A stretch of DNA of 64,000 bases from Flavobacterium panici (GTDB lineage Bacteria; Bacteroidota; Bacteroidia; Flavobacteriales; Flavobacteriaceae), in NCBI RefSeq assembly GCF_903819335.1, contig NZ_CAIJDE010000069.1, positions 24,771 to 88,770 on the forward strand. Direction: 5' to 3'. The position numbers and the translations under genes were made by a program. The notes under the pieces were generated by a model, which was not told where the DNA came from, did no database searches, and saw only the letters and a list, made by a program, of their open reading frames with translations. Position 1 is the stretch's first letter; every line of letters begins with the position of its first letter. This document shows positions 16,572 through 26,046 of this stretch, in pieces.

Positions 16572-16982
16572 TTATTTCAAATTATTTATTAATTTTTCAA
16601 GTCTTTGCATCATTTCTTCTTTCTCTTTCAGCATTCGCTCGTATAATGCAATTTTTTCTTCGTGAAGTTTAACAAATTGATCCACTTGATTAATATTAGA
16701 ATTGTAAAATACAGATGCTGGTTGCTGGCAATTATCAAATGTATTAGAAATAATATTTATTGCTTGATCTTCATCAAAATTCTGAAACGCTTCTACAGGA
16801 ATTTTCAATATACTTGAGATTTGTTTCAAAATATTATCTTCAATTACATCTTTTTGCTCTAGCAAAGAAATTTTCTTTTGATTCCAGTCGTTTCCTAAAT
16901 CAAAAGCTAATCCTTCTTGTTTTATGCCAAGCATTTCTCTAAAACGTTTTACGTTTCTTCCTTGATGTATTTTTTGTTCCAT
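16572..16982 (-). CDS. XRE-like HTH protein with C-terminal coiled coil
   Basis: 136 residues from the ATG at 16982; an in-frame ATG four codons upstream is less likely. The N-terminal HTH (GRNVKRFREMLGIKQEGLAFDLGNDWNQKKISLLEQK) is a variant XRE domain with a WNQKKIS recognition helix. The C-terminus (FVKLHEEKIALYERMLKEKEEMMQRLEKLIN) is a strong coiled coil that should dimerise the protein. No target or partner gene is apparent. It is alone on the minus strand. Confidence 0.82.
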   Translation of the reverse strand: MEQKIHQGRNVKRFREMLGIKQEGLAFDLGNDWNQKKISLLEQKDVIEDNILKQISSILKIPVEAFQNFDEDQAINIISNTFDNCQQPASVFYNSNINQVDQFVKLHEEKIALYERMLKEKEEMMQRLEKLINNLK

Positions 16983-17352
16983 AATGAATATCAATTTTCC
17001 GAAAGCTTAAATATAAAGCCATTTGGATTAAAAATCCTGAGTTTCAAAGATAAAAAAATATCCCGTAAATTATCCGTTTTACATATAATATATTGGTTTT
17101 TTATACAGATTATTCTCTTAAAAAAATAGAAGGTTATTAGTCTAAATTGCTACCAAAATAAAAACATAATTATTTTCAGTATAAACAACTTTCCTGTAAG
17201 CCTTTATCTTTTTTGGTTATGAAGAACAAGCAATTGGCTTAATTAGGAAGTTGGTTTTGTCTTTGATATGATTTGGTAAATCGGATAATAGAACTTAATT
17301 TAGTCCCAAACCCACTATACTGCCAATACATTAGTGGCAAGTTTAAACCATC
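16983..17352. other. 370-bp intergenic region, no gene seen
   Basis: This AT-rich spacer separates divergent genes. The only structure I note is TGCCA (17321-17325) against TGGCA (17335-17339), 13 bp before the start at 17353, which may be a leader hairpin or operator. No convincing ORF or -7 box was found. Confidence 0.4.
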
Positions 17353-18084
17353 ATGAAAAAACTATTCAAAAAATCTCTCGAATCAAAAACAAATCTATTT
17401 GTTTCTTTGACAATTTTATGTTTGATTTTAATTATTATTTTCGATATTCTTGATCCGGACTTTAAAATCCATGACATATTAGTTGAGTTTCATGGACTAC
17501 TTTTTGATTTACTCATTTTAGGAATTTTACTAACAATCTATGAATCGATTACTTCTCGTTTAGAGACAATAAAACGTTATCAAGAAGAACTTAATGATTA
17601 TAAATTTTGGAAAACAGAAGAAGCAATGTATCGGACGCGAGGCTTGATAAAAAGGTTAGTAGATCTGAATGTAAAGGAATTGGATTTGTCACATTGTTAT
17701 CTTGCAACTGACAAATCACTTTCACAGTATAAGGAAATGCAAAAATGGCAATTTAGCGGAACAAATCTTTATGACTCTTTATTTATATTAGCTAATATGA
17801 GTAATTGTAATTTTTATATTTCAAATTTAGAAGAATCATCATTCGTGAGCGTCAATTTAACAGACTGTCGATTCGGAGGTGCCAATTTAATTAATACAAA
17901 GTTTGAAAAATGTAATTTTCATAATGCACAATTTGATGGTGCAATAGTTGGTTCTGAATTTTGGTTTGATGAAATGGAAAGAAATCAAAACATCAATTTC
18001 GGCGAAATAAGAGAAAAATATAATCTTAATGAATTCACCAGTCATAATCGCGATATGAATATTTTTAGATTAGATCGCAAATAA
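17353..18084 (+). CDS. Membrane protein with pentapeptide-repeat-like C-terminus
   Basis: 243 residues with two transmembrane helices (about 14-32 and 48-66), then a helical linker (SRLETIKRYQEELNDYKFW). The C-terminal half has A(N/D)LxxxxF-type pentapeptide repeats: LSHCYLATDKSL, FSGTNLYDSLFILANMSNCNF, SNLEESSFVSVNLTDCRFGGANLINTKFEKCNFHNAQFDGA. Such repeats form a right-handed quadrilateral beta-helix. The protein probably presents it in the cytoplasm from a membrane anchor; function unknown. It stands alone, followed by the hairpin at 18151-18177. Confidence 0.75.
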   Translation: MKKLFKKSLESKTNLFVSLTILCLILIIIFDILDPDFKIHDILVEFHGLLFDLLILGILLTIYESITSRLETIKRYQEELNDYKFWKTEEAMYRTRGLIKRLVDLNVKELDLSHCYLATDKSLSQYKEMQKWQFSGTNLYDSLFILANMSNCNFYISNLEESSFVSVNLTDCRFGGANLINTKFEKCNFHNAQFDGAIVGSEFWFDEMERNQNINFGEIREKYNLNEFTSHNRDMNIFRLDRK

Positions 18085-18150
18085 AACCTAGTATTAAAAG
18101 GGGCATTTAAAATATCAGGGAATTACAAACTAAAATTCAAAACAAAAAAA

Positions 18151-18180
18151 ACTCCAAAATCAAAAAGACTTTGGAGTTTT
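18151..18180 (+). terminator. Rho-independent terminator
   Basis: ACTCCAAA (18151-18158) pairs with TTTGGAGT (18170-18177) and is followed by T residues. The A-run on the other side would also serve the tRNA transcript read on the minus strand. Confidence 0.8.
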
Positions 18181-18188
18181 AAATTCTG

Positions 18189-18263
18189 TGGGCGATGAGG
18201 GGTTCGAACCCCCGACCCCCTCGGTGTAAACGAGGTGCTCTGAACCAGCTGAGCTAATCGCCC
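18189..18263 (-). tRNA. tRNA-Val (anticodon TAC)
   Basis: Read on the minus strand, this gives a 75-nt cloverleaf. Acceptor GGGCGAT pairs with ATCGCCC plus discriminator A. The D-arm is GCTC/GAGC, the anticodon stem CCTCG/CGAGG with loop TTTACAC (anticodon TAC), and the T-arm has loop TTCGAAC. CCA is not encoded. A 5-nt variable loop and standard invariant positions are present. Confidence 0.96.
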
Positions 18264-18530
18264 TATTTTACTAGGCTGCTATCATTTTGTGATTGCGAGT
18301 GCAAATATACAGCTAGAATTTGTATTTGCAAGTATATTTCAAAAAAAATCTAATATTTTTTTCATGCGTTTATTTAGAAACCTATTTTTCAGCTTCTTAA
18401 AAAAGAAATAAAATTCCAGGTTTTCTTATAATTTCGTTAAAAAACGAAATCTGGGTTTCTAATTCTTAATAATGCTTTGTAATCTTTTGCTATAGTCATA
18501 CATTTGCATACCTAAAAACAGTATATTCTA
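18264..18530. other. Spacer between tRNA-Val and ABC exporter gene
   Basis: AT-rich DNA that must hold the promoters for the minus-strand tRNA and the plus-strand exporter. No ORF was seen. A short imperfect inverted repeat occurs at aatttcgttaaaaaacgaaat (about 18430-18450). Confidence 0.35.
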
Positions 18531-20315
18531 ATGGCTAGATATAAAGAAAACGATTTACCTAAATCAAAAATTACAGCTACTTCTCTTAACAAAGCAAAAA
18601 CAATATTTACATACGCAGGAAACCACAAATGGAAATTTTTCATCGGATTAATTTTTCTGCTTTTAACTGGCGCTACTGCCCTTGCCTTTCCTAAATTAAT
18701 GGGAATGCTTGTAGATTGTGTAAAAAACAAAAACAATGACGAAGCTAATAAAATAGCCTTAGGATTAATTGTAATTCTGTTTTTGCAGTCATTTTTCTCT
18801 TTCTTCAGATTATCATTATTTGTAAATTTTACCGAAAATACGCTGGCAAACCTGCGTTTGGCTTTGTATACCAATTTGGTAAAACTACCAATGACTTTCT
18901 TCTCTCAAAAAAGAGTCGGAGAATTAAACAGCCGAATCAGCGCCGATATCACACAAATTCAGGATACTTTAACCACAACAATTGCTGAGTTTTTACGTCA
19001 GTTTATCTTAATTATTGGTGGTGTAATTTTATTAGCTACAGAAAGTTTAAAACTGACTTTATTAATGCTTTCAGTTGTGCCTTTAGTAGCTATTGCAGCA
19101 GTAGTTTTTGGAAGATTTATTAGAAAATATTCTAAAAAAGTACAAGATCAGGTTGCAGAAAGTCAGGTAATTGTTGAAGAAACGATGCAGGGAATCAGCA
19201 TTGTGAAAGCTTTTGCTAATGAATGGTACGAAATTGCACGTTATAAAGGTAAAATTAGTGATGTTGTAAAACTGGCTATTAAAGGCGGTAAATACCGTGG
19301 TTATTTTGCCTCATTTATTATTTTCTGTTTATTTGGCGCAATTGTAGCAGTAGTTTGGTTTGGTGTCCGTTTGAGTATTGCCGGCGAAATGAGCGTTGGA
19401 CAATTAATTTCATTTGTATTGTATTCTACTTTTGTTGGTGCTTCTTTTGGTGGAATTGCCGAGTTATATGCCCAAATCCAGAAAGCAATTGGAGCTACAG
19501 AACGTGTTTTTGAATTATTAGATGAAAGTCCGGAGAAAATAAATTCAGATTCAAATAAAACTCAGGAAAAAATTAAAGGAAACGTAACTTTCAATAATGT
19601 TGCTTTCAGCTACCCAACACGTCAGGAGATTCAGGTATTGAAAAATGTGAATTTCTCTGCAGAATTTGGACAAAAAATAGCAATTGTAGGTCCAAGTGGC
19701 GCCGGAAAATCTACTATTTCTTCTCTTTTGTTACGTTTTTACGATATAACTTCGGGAGAAATTACTGTTGATGGAAAAAACATTTATGATTATGATTTGG
19801 AAGCTCTTCGTGGAAATATGAGTATTGTTCCCCAGGATGTTATTCTTTTTGGCGGAACTATCAGAGAAAATATCGCATACGGAAAACCAGATGCATCTGA
19901 TGAAGAAATAATATTGGCAGCAAAACAAGCAAATGCATTCAACTTTGTAGACGGTTTCCCAGAGAAATTTGAAACTTTGGTTGGAGAACGAGGCGTTAAA
20001 TTATCTGGCGGACAGCGTCAGCGTATTGCAATAGCAAGAGCTTTACTTAAAAACCCAAGTATCTTAATATTAGACGAAGCAACTTCATCTCTAGACAGCG
20101 AAAGCGAAAAACTGGTTCAGGAAGCTTTAGAAGTATTAATGGAAGGAAGAACAAGTATTATCATTGCTCATCGCCTTTCGACGATTAGAAATGCAGACAA
20201 AATTTTAGTTCTGGATAACGGAAAAATTTCAGAAGAAGGAACGCATCAGGAATTAATAAATCTGGAAAACGGAATTTATAAAAACTTAAGCAATCTACAG
20301 TTTAGTAATTCTTAA
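18531..20315 (+). CDS. ABC exporter half-transporter (MsbA/BmrA-like)
   Basis: 594 residues in the order TMD-NBD. Six transmembrane helices lie in roughly residues 38-320. The NBD shows Walker A GPSGAGKST (387-395), the Q-loop region SIVPQDV, signature LSGGQ (491-495), Walker B ILILDE (511-516), a D-loop with SLD, and H-loop IIIAHRLST. This is a homodimer-type exporter of lipids, peptides or drugs at the inner membrane; the substrate cannot be fixed. It is monocistronic with a strong terminator downstream (20356-20398). The ATG at 18531 is the natural start. Confidence 0.93.
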   Translation: MARYKENDLPKSKITATSLNKAKTIFTYAGNHKWKFFIGLIFLLLTGATALAFPKLMGMLVDCVKNKNNDEANKIALGLIVILFLQSFFSFFRLSLFVNFTENTLANLRLALYTNLVKLPMTFFSQKRVGELNSRISADITQIQDTLTTTIAEFLRQFILIIGGVILLATESLKLTLLMLSVVPLVAIAAVVFGRFIRKYSKKVQDQVAESQVIVEETMQGISIVKAFANEWYEIARYKGKISDVVKLAIKGGKYRGYFASFIIFCLFGAIVAVVWFGVRLSIAGEMSVGQLISFVLYSTFVGASFGGIAELYAQIQKAIGATERVFELLDESPEKINSDSNKTQEKIKGNVTFNNVAFSYPTRQEIQVLKNVNFSAEFGQKIAIVGPSGAGKSTISSLLLRFYDITSGEITVDGKNIYDYDLEALRGNMSIVPQDVILFGGTIRENIAYGKPDASDEEIILAAKQANAFNFVDGFPEKFETLVGERGVKLSGGQRQRIAIARALLKNPSILILDEATSSLDSESEKLVQEALEVLMEGRTSIIIAHRLSTIRNADKILVLDNGKISEEGTHQELINLENGIYKNLSNLQFSNS

Positions 20316-20355
20316 ATAAATTTCAATTTAAAAATTTCAAATTTCAATTATAATG

Positions 20356-20400
20356 CAAACCCGACAGGTTTTTAAAACCTGTTGGGTTTGATTTTTTTTT
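20356..20400 (+). terminator. Terminator after ABC exporter gene
   Basis: CAAACCCGACAGGTTTT (20356-20372) and AAAACCTGTTGGGTTTG (20374-20390) form a 17-bp stem with one G-T pair, followed by a nine-T run. The CCCGACAGG module also occurs as a dispersed sequence in Bacteroidota genomes. Confidence 0.8.
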
Positions 20401-20414
20401 GGATATGAACATGT

Positions 20415-20683
20415 TAAACCGGACTGAAGTCCAGCTCTACAATATAATTTATTCCTTCGGAACTACCTAAGAGCCTTTGAATCGATCCATATTGTAGTTA
20501 AACTGGACTAAAGTCCAGCTCTACAATATAATTTGTTCCTTCGGAACTACTTAAGAGCCTTTGGCTCGATCCATATTGTAGTTAACTGGACTAAAGCCCA
20601 ACTCTACAACATAATTTGTTCCTTTGGAACTATAAAAAGAGCCTCTGGCTCGATCCATATTGTAGGGCTGGACTTTAGTCCAG
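20415..20683. repeat. Tandem array of three composite palindromic repeats (84-bp period)
   Basis: Three units start at CTACAATAT 20437, 20521 and (as CTACAACAT) 20604, and close at ATATTGTAG 20489-20497, 20573-20581 and 20657-20665. Each unit encloses a (G/A)TTCC-ttc-GGAAC hairpin and a GAGCC-NNN-GGCTC-type hairpin. A (C)TGGACT..AGTCCAG hairpin separates units and closes the array (20668-20683). This is the same architecture as 4260-4405, with different bases in the flanking hairpins. Confidence 0.88.
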
Positions 20684-20708
20684 TTTATATAAAGAATTAA
20701 GATAAAAC

Positions 20709-20740
20709 AAAAAAGCTCCAATTAAAATTGGAGCTTTTTT
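20709..20740. terminator. Bidirectional terminator for proline dehydrogenase gene
   Basis: AAAAAAGCTCCAATT (20709-20723) pairs perfectly with AATTGGAGCTTTTTT (20726-20740). It lies just downstream of the minus-strand proline dehydrogenase stop and beside the repeat array. Confidence 0.85.
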
Positions 20741-20772
20741 TATGTGTAACTGTAAACTGAGACTGAAAACTA

Positions 20773-21942
20773 TTATTTCCCTTTTCTACGTTTACGTTCA
20801 GCTTTAATCATAGATAACTCGCGACTTGTTTGTCCTGCTACAGAAGTATTTTCTTCTGCACGGCGAATTAAATATGGCATAACATCTTTTACAGGTCCAA
20901 ACGGAAGATATTTTGCTACATTATAACCGTTTTCTGCTAAGTTGTAACTAATATTATCGCTCATACCGTATAATTGTCCAAACCAAATTCTTTTATCGTT
21001 TTTAGCAATTCCTTTTTCAGCCATCATTTCCATTAGTTTATAAGAGCTCAATTCGTTATGAGTTCCAGCAAAAATGGACATTGTTTCTAAATGCTCTAAC
21101 ATATAGTGAACAGCAGCATCATAATTAATATCTGTTGCCTCTTTAGAAACGCAAATTGGCGAAACATATCCTTTTTCTTCAGCTCGTTTGTTTTCTTTTT
21201 CCATGTAAGCGCCACGAACCAATTTCATTCCAATAAAGAAACCTTCGGCCTTAGCCACTTCATGCAATTTTTTCAAGTAATCCAAACGATCCCAACGGTA
21301 CATTTGTAAAGTGTTGAATACAATAGCTTTTTCTTTATTGTATTTACGCATCATATCCGTAACTAATTCATCAGCGGCATCCTGCATCCAGCTTTCTTCA
21401 CCATCAATCAATAAGGCAACATCTTTTTTATGAGCCTCACTGCAAACCTGATCAAAACGATTTACAACTCTATTCCATTCTTCTTGTTCTGCTGGACTTA
21501 AAGTTTGTTTTTCTCCTAATTTCTCATACAATTCAAAACGCCCTAAACCTGTTGGTTTAAATACTGCAAACGGGATCGCTAAACGTTCTTTTGCAAATTC
21601 AATAGTTTTTAAGGTCATTTCTAAAGCCGCATCAAACTGTGCTTCTTCTTCTTTTCCTTCTACTGAATAATCTAATACAGATGAAACGCCTTTGGTAAAC
21701 ATTTTATCTACTACGGTTAAACAGTCATCTTCATTTACTCCGCCGCAAAAATGATCAAAAACCGTTGCACGAATCAATCCTTCAACCGGAAGATGTGCTT
21801 TGATTGCAAAATTTGTAACAGCAGTTCCAATACGTACTAACGGCTCACTATCAATCATTTTAAAAAGAAAATAAGCCCTGTCAAGTTCTGTATCACTTTT
21901 AAGTGAAAAAGCAACCTGAGTGTTATCGAATATTTTTTCCAT
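20773..21942 (-). CDS. Proline dehydrogenase
   Basis: 389 residues with the PRODH barrel motifs. IGMKLVRGAYMEKENKRAEEKGY carries the conserved Arg/Lys/Tyr set, and GTHNELSS and YGMSDNISYNLAENGYNVAKYLPFGPVKDVMPYLIRRAEENTS carry the paired C-terminal arginines. It is a monofunctional, FAD-dependent enzyme, like the Bacteroidota type rather than fused PutA. It oxidises proline to pyrroline-5-carboxylate and passes electrons to quinone. It is monocistronic and divergent from the O-antigen ligase-like gene. Confidence 0.93.
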   Translation of the reverse strand: MEKIFDNTQVAFSLKSDTELDRAYFLFKMIDSEPLVRIGTAVTNFAIKAHLPVEGLIRATVFDHFCGGVNEDDCLTVVDKMFTKGVSSVLDYSVEGKEEEAQFDAALEMTLKTIEFAKERLAIPFAVFKPTGLGRFELYEKLGEKQTLSPAEQEEWNRVVNRFDQVCSEAHKKDVALLIDGEESWMQDAADELVTDMMRKYNKEKAIVFNTLQMYRWDRLDYLKKLHEVAKAEGFFIGMKLVRGAYMEKENKRAEEKGYVSPICVSKEATDINYDAAVHYMLEHLETMSIFAGTHNELSSYKLMEMMAEKGIAKNDKRIWFGQLYGMSDNISYNLAENGYNVAKYLPFGPVKDVMPYLIRRAEENTSVAGQTSRELSMIKAERKRRKGK

Positions 21943-22101
21943 TAAGTTTAGTTTTTGTGCAAAGATATAGACTGTTTTGAATATTATTTACGAAATCGTA
22001 TGATATTTTTTGATATCTTTAAACCTCTTAAAAATATTCTTTGTTTTAAAAGTAGGATTTTACTTTAATTTTTACGTAATTTTGCAAAAAAATGAAAACG
22101 T

Positions 22102-23409
22102 ATGAATACTCAACAAATTGATAGTATTATAAGTGAAGTAAAAGGAAAATATTCTATTCCTAATTTTATAGTTCTCCTTTTTATCTCTTCGTTATTAATA
22201 ATTGACTTTCTTCCTTATTTTAAAAGTGCAGAAATTATTAATCCACAGTTTTTATATCTTTCAGTATTAAACGCAATTATTGCTGTTTATTTTTATTTCA
22301 ATCCATCATTAATTGCCGCAGATACTTTCTCTTCGTTAAAGAGAAGTTATATTTTTAAATTATACTTAGCGTTCCTCTTTTTTTGTGCTATATCTTATTT
22401 TGTGGCAAAAAACACATCATTAGTTTTTACAAAATTTACAGAAATAGTAATTGTATTCGGCTTATTTATAAACCTTTCTATTCTTTTAAAAAATAAATTA
22501 GATCTCCTTTATAAAATTATATTCATTGTGAGCATCAGTGCATTAATTCAATCCTGGGAGCAGCTTTGTCATTTTATTATTATTCCGCGTCATGCTTCAA
22601 TTATGGATTTATTAAATGGAATGAAGGGAAATACAGGAAATATAAATATTTTGGCGGCCAGTCTTACCATTAAAGTTCCTTTTTTATTACTGGGTATAAC
22701 TCATTTTACGACATACAAAAAGTGGTTTTTAGTTTTTATCTTATTTTCTGTCACTTCAGTTATTTTCTTAACGGGAGCCAGAACACCGCTTATTAACTTA
22801 TTTTTAATTTATTCGATTTACATAATTTATCTTTTAAAAGAATTTTCATTTAAAAGAACAACAGTTTCTAAAATTTTATTTTTGATAATTCCGATATTGA
22901 CTGCCATATTATTTGCAAACTCAATATTTCAAAAATCAAAAGATAAAGGGAGATATGTTTCCTTAGAAAATAGAGTAAGCCAGATAAACACAAAAGATGA
23001 ATCTTCAAAAGCAAGATTAATATTTTGGAATAATGCTCTCAAGATGAGCAAAAAAAATCCAATTATAGGAATTGGTTTAGGGAATTATCAAGTTGAGTCA
23101 ATTCCTTATGAAAAAACAACTTCAAACGATTCGACGGTTTCTTTACACGCGCATAATGATTTTATTGAAATTTTAGCCGAAACAGGAATAATAAACGGCT
23201 TAATTTATCTTTCAATATTTATTGGTGTCTTTATTATAAATCTAAAAAGAATTCTAAAACCAAAAAACAAAGAATCCCAAACAATTGCTCTGTTAACCTT
23301 ATTGCTTTTAATTGTATATGGAATAGATTCATTCTTTAATTTCCCAATGTACAGACCTACGATGGCAATATTTTTCAGTTTAATTTTGGCCTTGACCTTA
23401 ACTAATTAA
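22102..23409 (+). CDS. O-antigen ligase/polymerase (Wzy_C-like) membrane protein, probably 5' part of a split gene
   Basis: 435 residues with about 11-12 transmembrane helices and the Wzy_C loop: TGARTPLINLFLIY, KARLIFWNNALKMSKKNPIIGIGLGNYQV, and the conserved HAHNDFIEILAETGIINGLIYL (His and Asp/Asn of ligases). It would join or polymerise a glycan at the outer face of the inner membrane. The ORF stops at TAA 23407-23409, but the reading frame that begins immediately at this point (-1) continues straight into a transmembrane helix and TPR domain without a usable start. The two were therefore probably one protein. Confidence 0.85.
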   Translation: MNTQQIDSIISEVKGKYSIPNFIVLLFISSLLIIDFLPYFKSAEIINPQFLYLSVLNAIIAVYFYFNPSLIAADTFSSLKRSYIFKLYLAFLFFCAISYFVAKNTSLVFTKFTEIVIVFGLFINLSILLKNKLDLLYKIIFIVSISALIQSWEQLCHFIIIPRHASIMDLLNGMKGNTGNINILAASLTIKVPFLLLGITHFTTYKKWFLVFILFSVTSVIFLTGARTPLINLFLIYSIYIIYLLKEFSFKRTTVSKILFLIIPILTAILFANSIFQKSKDKGRYVSLENRVSQINTKDESSKARLIFWNNALKMSKKNPIIGIGLGNYQVESIPYEKTTSNDSTVSLHAHNDFIEILAETGIINGLIYLSIFIGVFIINLKRILKPKNKESQTIALLTLLLLIVYGIDSFFNFPMYRPTMAIFFSLILALTLTN

Positions 23410-24803
23410 ATCAAATCGCATTACCGAATAAATTATTTTCACTAAAAGTTACAGCTCCAATTATAATTGTGGTATCTATACTAACAAGTTATTCTGCTTT
23501 TATAATATATAAAGCCTCAAATTTAGAGTACTTAATTGCTCGTGATGATATAAATGTAAACCTAAAAGGATTTCTTACTGGAGACCAGGTCGTAAATAAA
23601 ATGGCTGCATACCCAAATACTTTTAGTAGTTCAGAATCGTTTTATGAATATGCCGGAATTTATTATGTTCGTGAAAAACAATATGATAAAGCTTTAAAAT
23701 GTTTCGCAAAAGCTAAAAAAATTAATGGCTATGCCGGACGTATTGAATTTTACAAACAAGTAATATCTAAACATAAAGGCGATATTGACAGTGCCTATAT
23801 TTATGCTAAGCAGGCGTTTTATCTGCGTCCAAGAAATTATGACATATTTAAGACTTCAATTAATTTTGCCATTTCAAAAAGAGATACAACTGAAATAGTA
23901 AAACAACATAAATTGTTTTCTCAATACAGACCAATGCCTCAAACATGGGATCTTGCAGCCCGCGGGCTTAAATTTTCAGGTTATAATTATCAAAATTTAC
24001 TTAAGTTTATTGATCAGGGATTGAAAAAATTTCCTGAGGATAGTACTTTAACAGCTCAAAAAAATCAACTCTTAATTACGAGTTACCTAACTGGAGGTCA
24101 GAATTTTGAGAATAAATCTGATTTGAATAATGCTCTCCAATCCTATGAAAAAGCATTAAAAATTGATCCTAAAAATGTTTATGCATCACAAAATATAGGA
24201 TTCAATTATTTAAAGCAAGGCCAAAACAAAAAAGCAATAAATGCTTTACTTGAAGCATTAAAATATCCTGGTTTAAATGGTGGAAAAACAGAGTTTTTCT
24301 TAGGTATTGCTTATTTAAAAGAAAATGATAAAACGAATGCTCTTAAATATTTTAATTTATCAAAAGATAAAAATTATCCTGCAGCCAAACAATTAATAGC
24401 TACGAGTCAAAATAATAATTTTGCAGATGAAGCAACATTAAAAAAACGCAAAAATGATCTTTTGATTGCCGATTTAATTACGGAAGGACAAAATTTTGAA
24501 GAACAGAAAAAAATGGATGAAGCTTTGGAATCTTATCAAAAAGCTTTAAAAATTGATTCAAAAAGCATTTACGCTGCACAAAATATTGGATTCTATTATT
24601 TAAAAGTTGGCCAGTCAAAAAAAGCGATCAATTACTTACTGAATGCCTTAAAATATCCGGGCTTAAATGGTGGAAAAACAGAATATTTCCTTGCAATTTG
24701 TTATTTAAAAGAAAATGACAAAACTAATGCGTGCAAATATTTAAATATATCAAAAAGCAAAAACTATTCTGATGCACAACAATTACTTAAGATGTGTGAA
24801 TAG
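23406..24803 (+). pseudogene. TPR-repeat 3' part of a frameshifted O-antigen ligase gene
   Basis: The open frame from 23406 (no ATG; the first possible start is GTG 23469, inside a membrane helix) encodes a transmembrane segment and then TPR-type repeats. The repeats include two near-identical ~115-residue blocks (ALQSYEKALKIDPKNVYASQNIGFNYLK... and ALESYQKALKIDSKSIYAAQNIGFYYLK..., both followed by KYPGLNGGKTE). No ribosome binding site is seen. O-antigen ligase plus C-terminal TPR is a common domain order in Bacteroidota. One missing T in AATTAAAT at about 23405-23412 would fuse the frames. If real, the product is either two proteins or a broken one; a sequencing or assembly error is the alternative. 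Confidence 0.7.
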
Positions 24804-24921
24804 TTTCTGTTCTTTTAGACATTAATTTAGAATGATTCGTTTTTAAACAAATTAGGGTCAAAATTTGAATATATTTTAGTTAAAAATGCCTTATTTTGCG
24901 GTTTCAATTAACCGAAGAATT

Positions 24922-25989
24922 ATGCAATCTATTCAAGCGAACAATTATCTCGTGCATTTTAACCAATATGCATACGAAGCTTTAAATAAACATTTAAAAG
25001 AAAATAAATACTCAAATATTTTTATTATTGTTGATACTGAGACAAATGAGTATTGCCTGCCAAAACTTTTACCTGTAATTGAAACAGACTTAAATATTGA
25101 AATTATTGAATTTGAAGCAGGAGAAGCCAATAAAAATATAGAAACCTGTATTGAAATCTGGCATGTTTTAACTGAGCTTGGTGCAGACAGAAAATCACTT
25201 ATAATCAATCTTGGAGGCGGTGTTGTAACAGATTTAGGCGGTTTTGTAGCTTCAACTTTTAAAAGAGGAGTTGATTTTATAAATATCCCTACTACCCTAT
25301 TATCTATGGTTGATGCTTCTGTGGGAGGAAAAACCGGAGTTGACTTAGGAAACCTTAAAAACCAGATTGGAGTTATAAATGTTCCGCAAATGGTTTTGAT
25401 CGATACAGAATATCTTGAAACTTTACCACAAAGTGAGATGCGTTCCGGACTTGCAGAAATGCTAAAACACGGTTTAATTTATGATGCAGCTTACTGGAAA
25501 GAATTTCTTGATCTGGGCGCTATTGATTATAATGCATTAGATCAATTGATTTACCGTTCGGTTGAAATTAAGAACGAAATCGTAATTCAGGACCCAACAG
25601 AAAAAAATATTCGTAAAGCACTTAATTTCGGACATACTCTTGGTCATGCCATTGAAAGCTACTTTTTAGAGAGTGAATCTAAAACAACTTTATTACATGG
25701 AGAAGCAATTGCTGTGGGAATGATCTTAGAAAGTTATATTTCCCTTCATAAAGATTTAATTACTTCCGAAGAATATTCTGAAATAAAAACGGCTATAAAA
25801 GCAATTTATGACGATGTAAAGTTTGAAGAAAATGACATCGATCCTATCCTGGAATTGCTTATTCATGACAAAAAAAATGAATACGGATTGATTCAATTTG
25901 CTTTAATTGAAGGAATCGGAAAGATAAAAATTAACCAATCCGTTGAAAATAAATTAATTCTAGCTGCGTTTCAAGATTATAAATCTTAA
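24922..25989 (+). CDS. aroB: 3-dehydroquinate synthase
   Basis: 355 residues from ATG 24922 (an upstream ATG at 24886 adds 12 unlikely residues). The AroB signature is complete: NLGGGVVTDLGGFVASTFKRGVDFINIPTTLLSMVDASVGGKTGVD binds NAD+ and substrate. The zinc ligands lie in LAEMLKHG (Glu), LNFGHTLGHAIE (His) and LHGEAIAVGM (His). It catalyses the second step of the shikimate pathway in the cytoplasm. It is monocistronic in appearance, 57 bp before the small gene at 26047. Confidence 0.95.
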   Translation: MQSIQANNYLVHFNQYAYEALNKHLKENKYSNIFIIVDTETNEYCLPKLLPVIETDLNIEIIEFEAGEANKNIETCIEIWHVLTELGADRKSLIINLGGGVVTDLGGFVASTFKRGVDFINIPTTLLSMVDASVGGKTGVDLGNLKNQIGVINVPQMVLIDTEYLETLPQSEMRSGLAEMLKHGLIYDAAYWKEFLDLGAIDYNALDQLIYRSVEIKNEIVIQDPTEKNIRKALNFGHTLGHAIESYFLESESKTTLLHGEAIAVGMILESYISLHKDLITSEEYSEIKTAIKAIYDDVKFEENDIDPILELLIHDKKNEYGLIQFALIEGIGKIKINQSVENKLILAAFQDYKS

Positions 25990-26033
25990 ACTTTTTTTAA
26001 TTAAAAGCATTGCTTTTGGTATATATTATTTTT

Positions 26034-26041
26034 TACATTTG
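26034..26041 (+). promoter_or_regulatory. Candidate -7 box TACATTTG giving a nearly leaderless start
   Basis: TACATTTG matches TAnnTTTG exactly. A TTG lies at 26010-26012, 21 bp upstream. The box ends 5 bp before the ATG at 26047, so transcription would begin at or next to the start codon. Confidence 0.5.
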
Positions 26042-26046
26042 CCACA

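Noticed and set aside
20415..20683. Possible CRISPR array (regular 84-bp period)
   Set aside because: The units are themselves palindromic and near-identical along their length with no unique spacers; no cas gene is in the window. Composite REP-like repeats explain it better.
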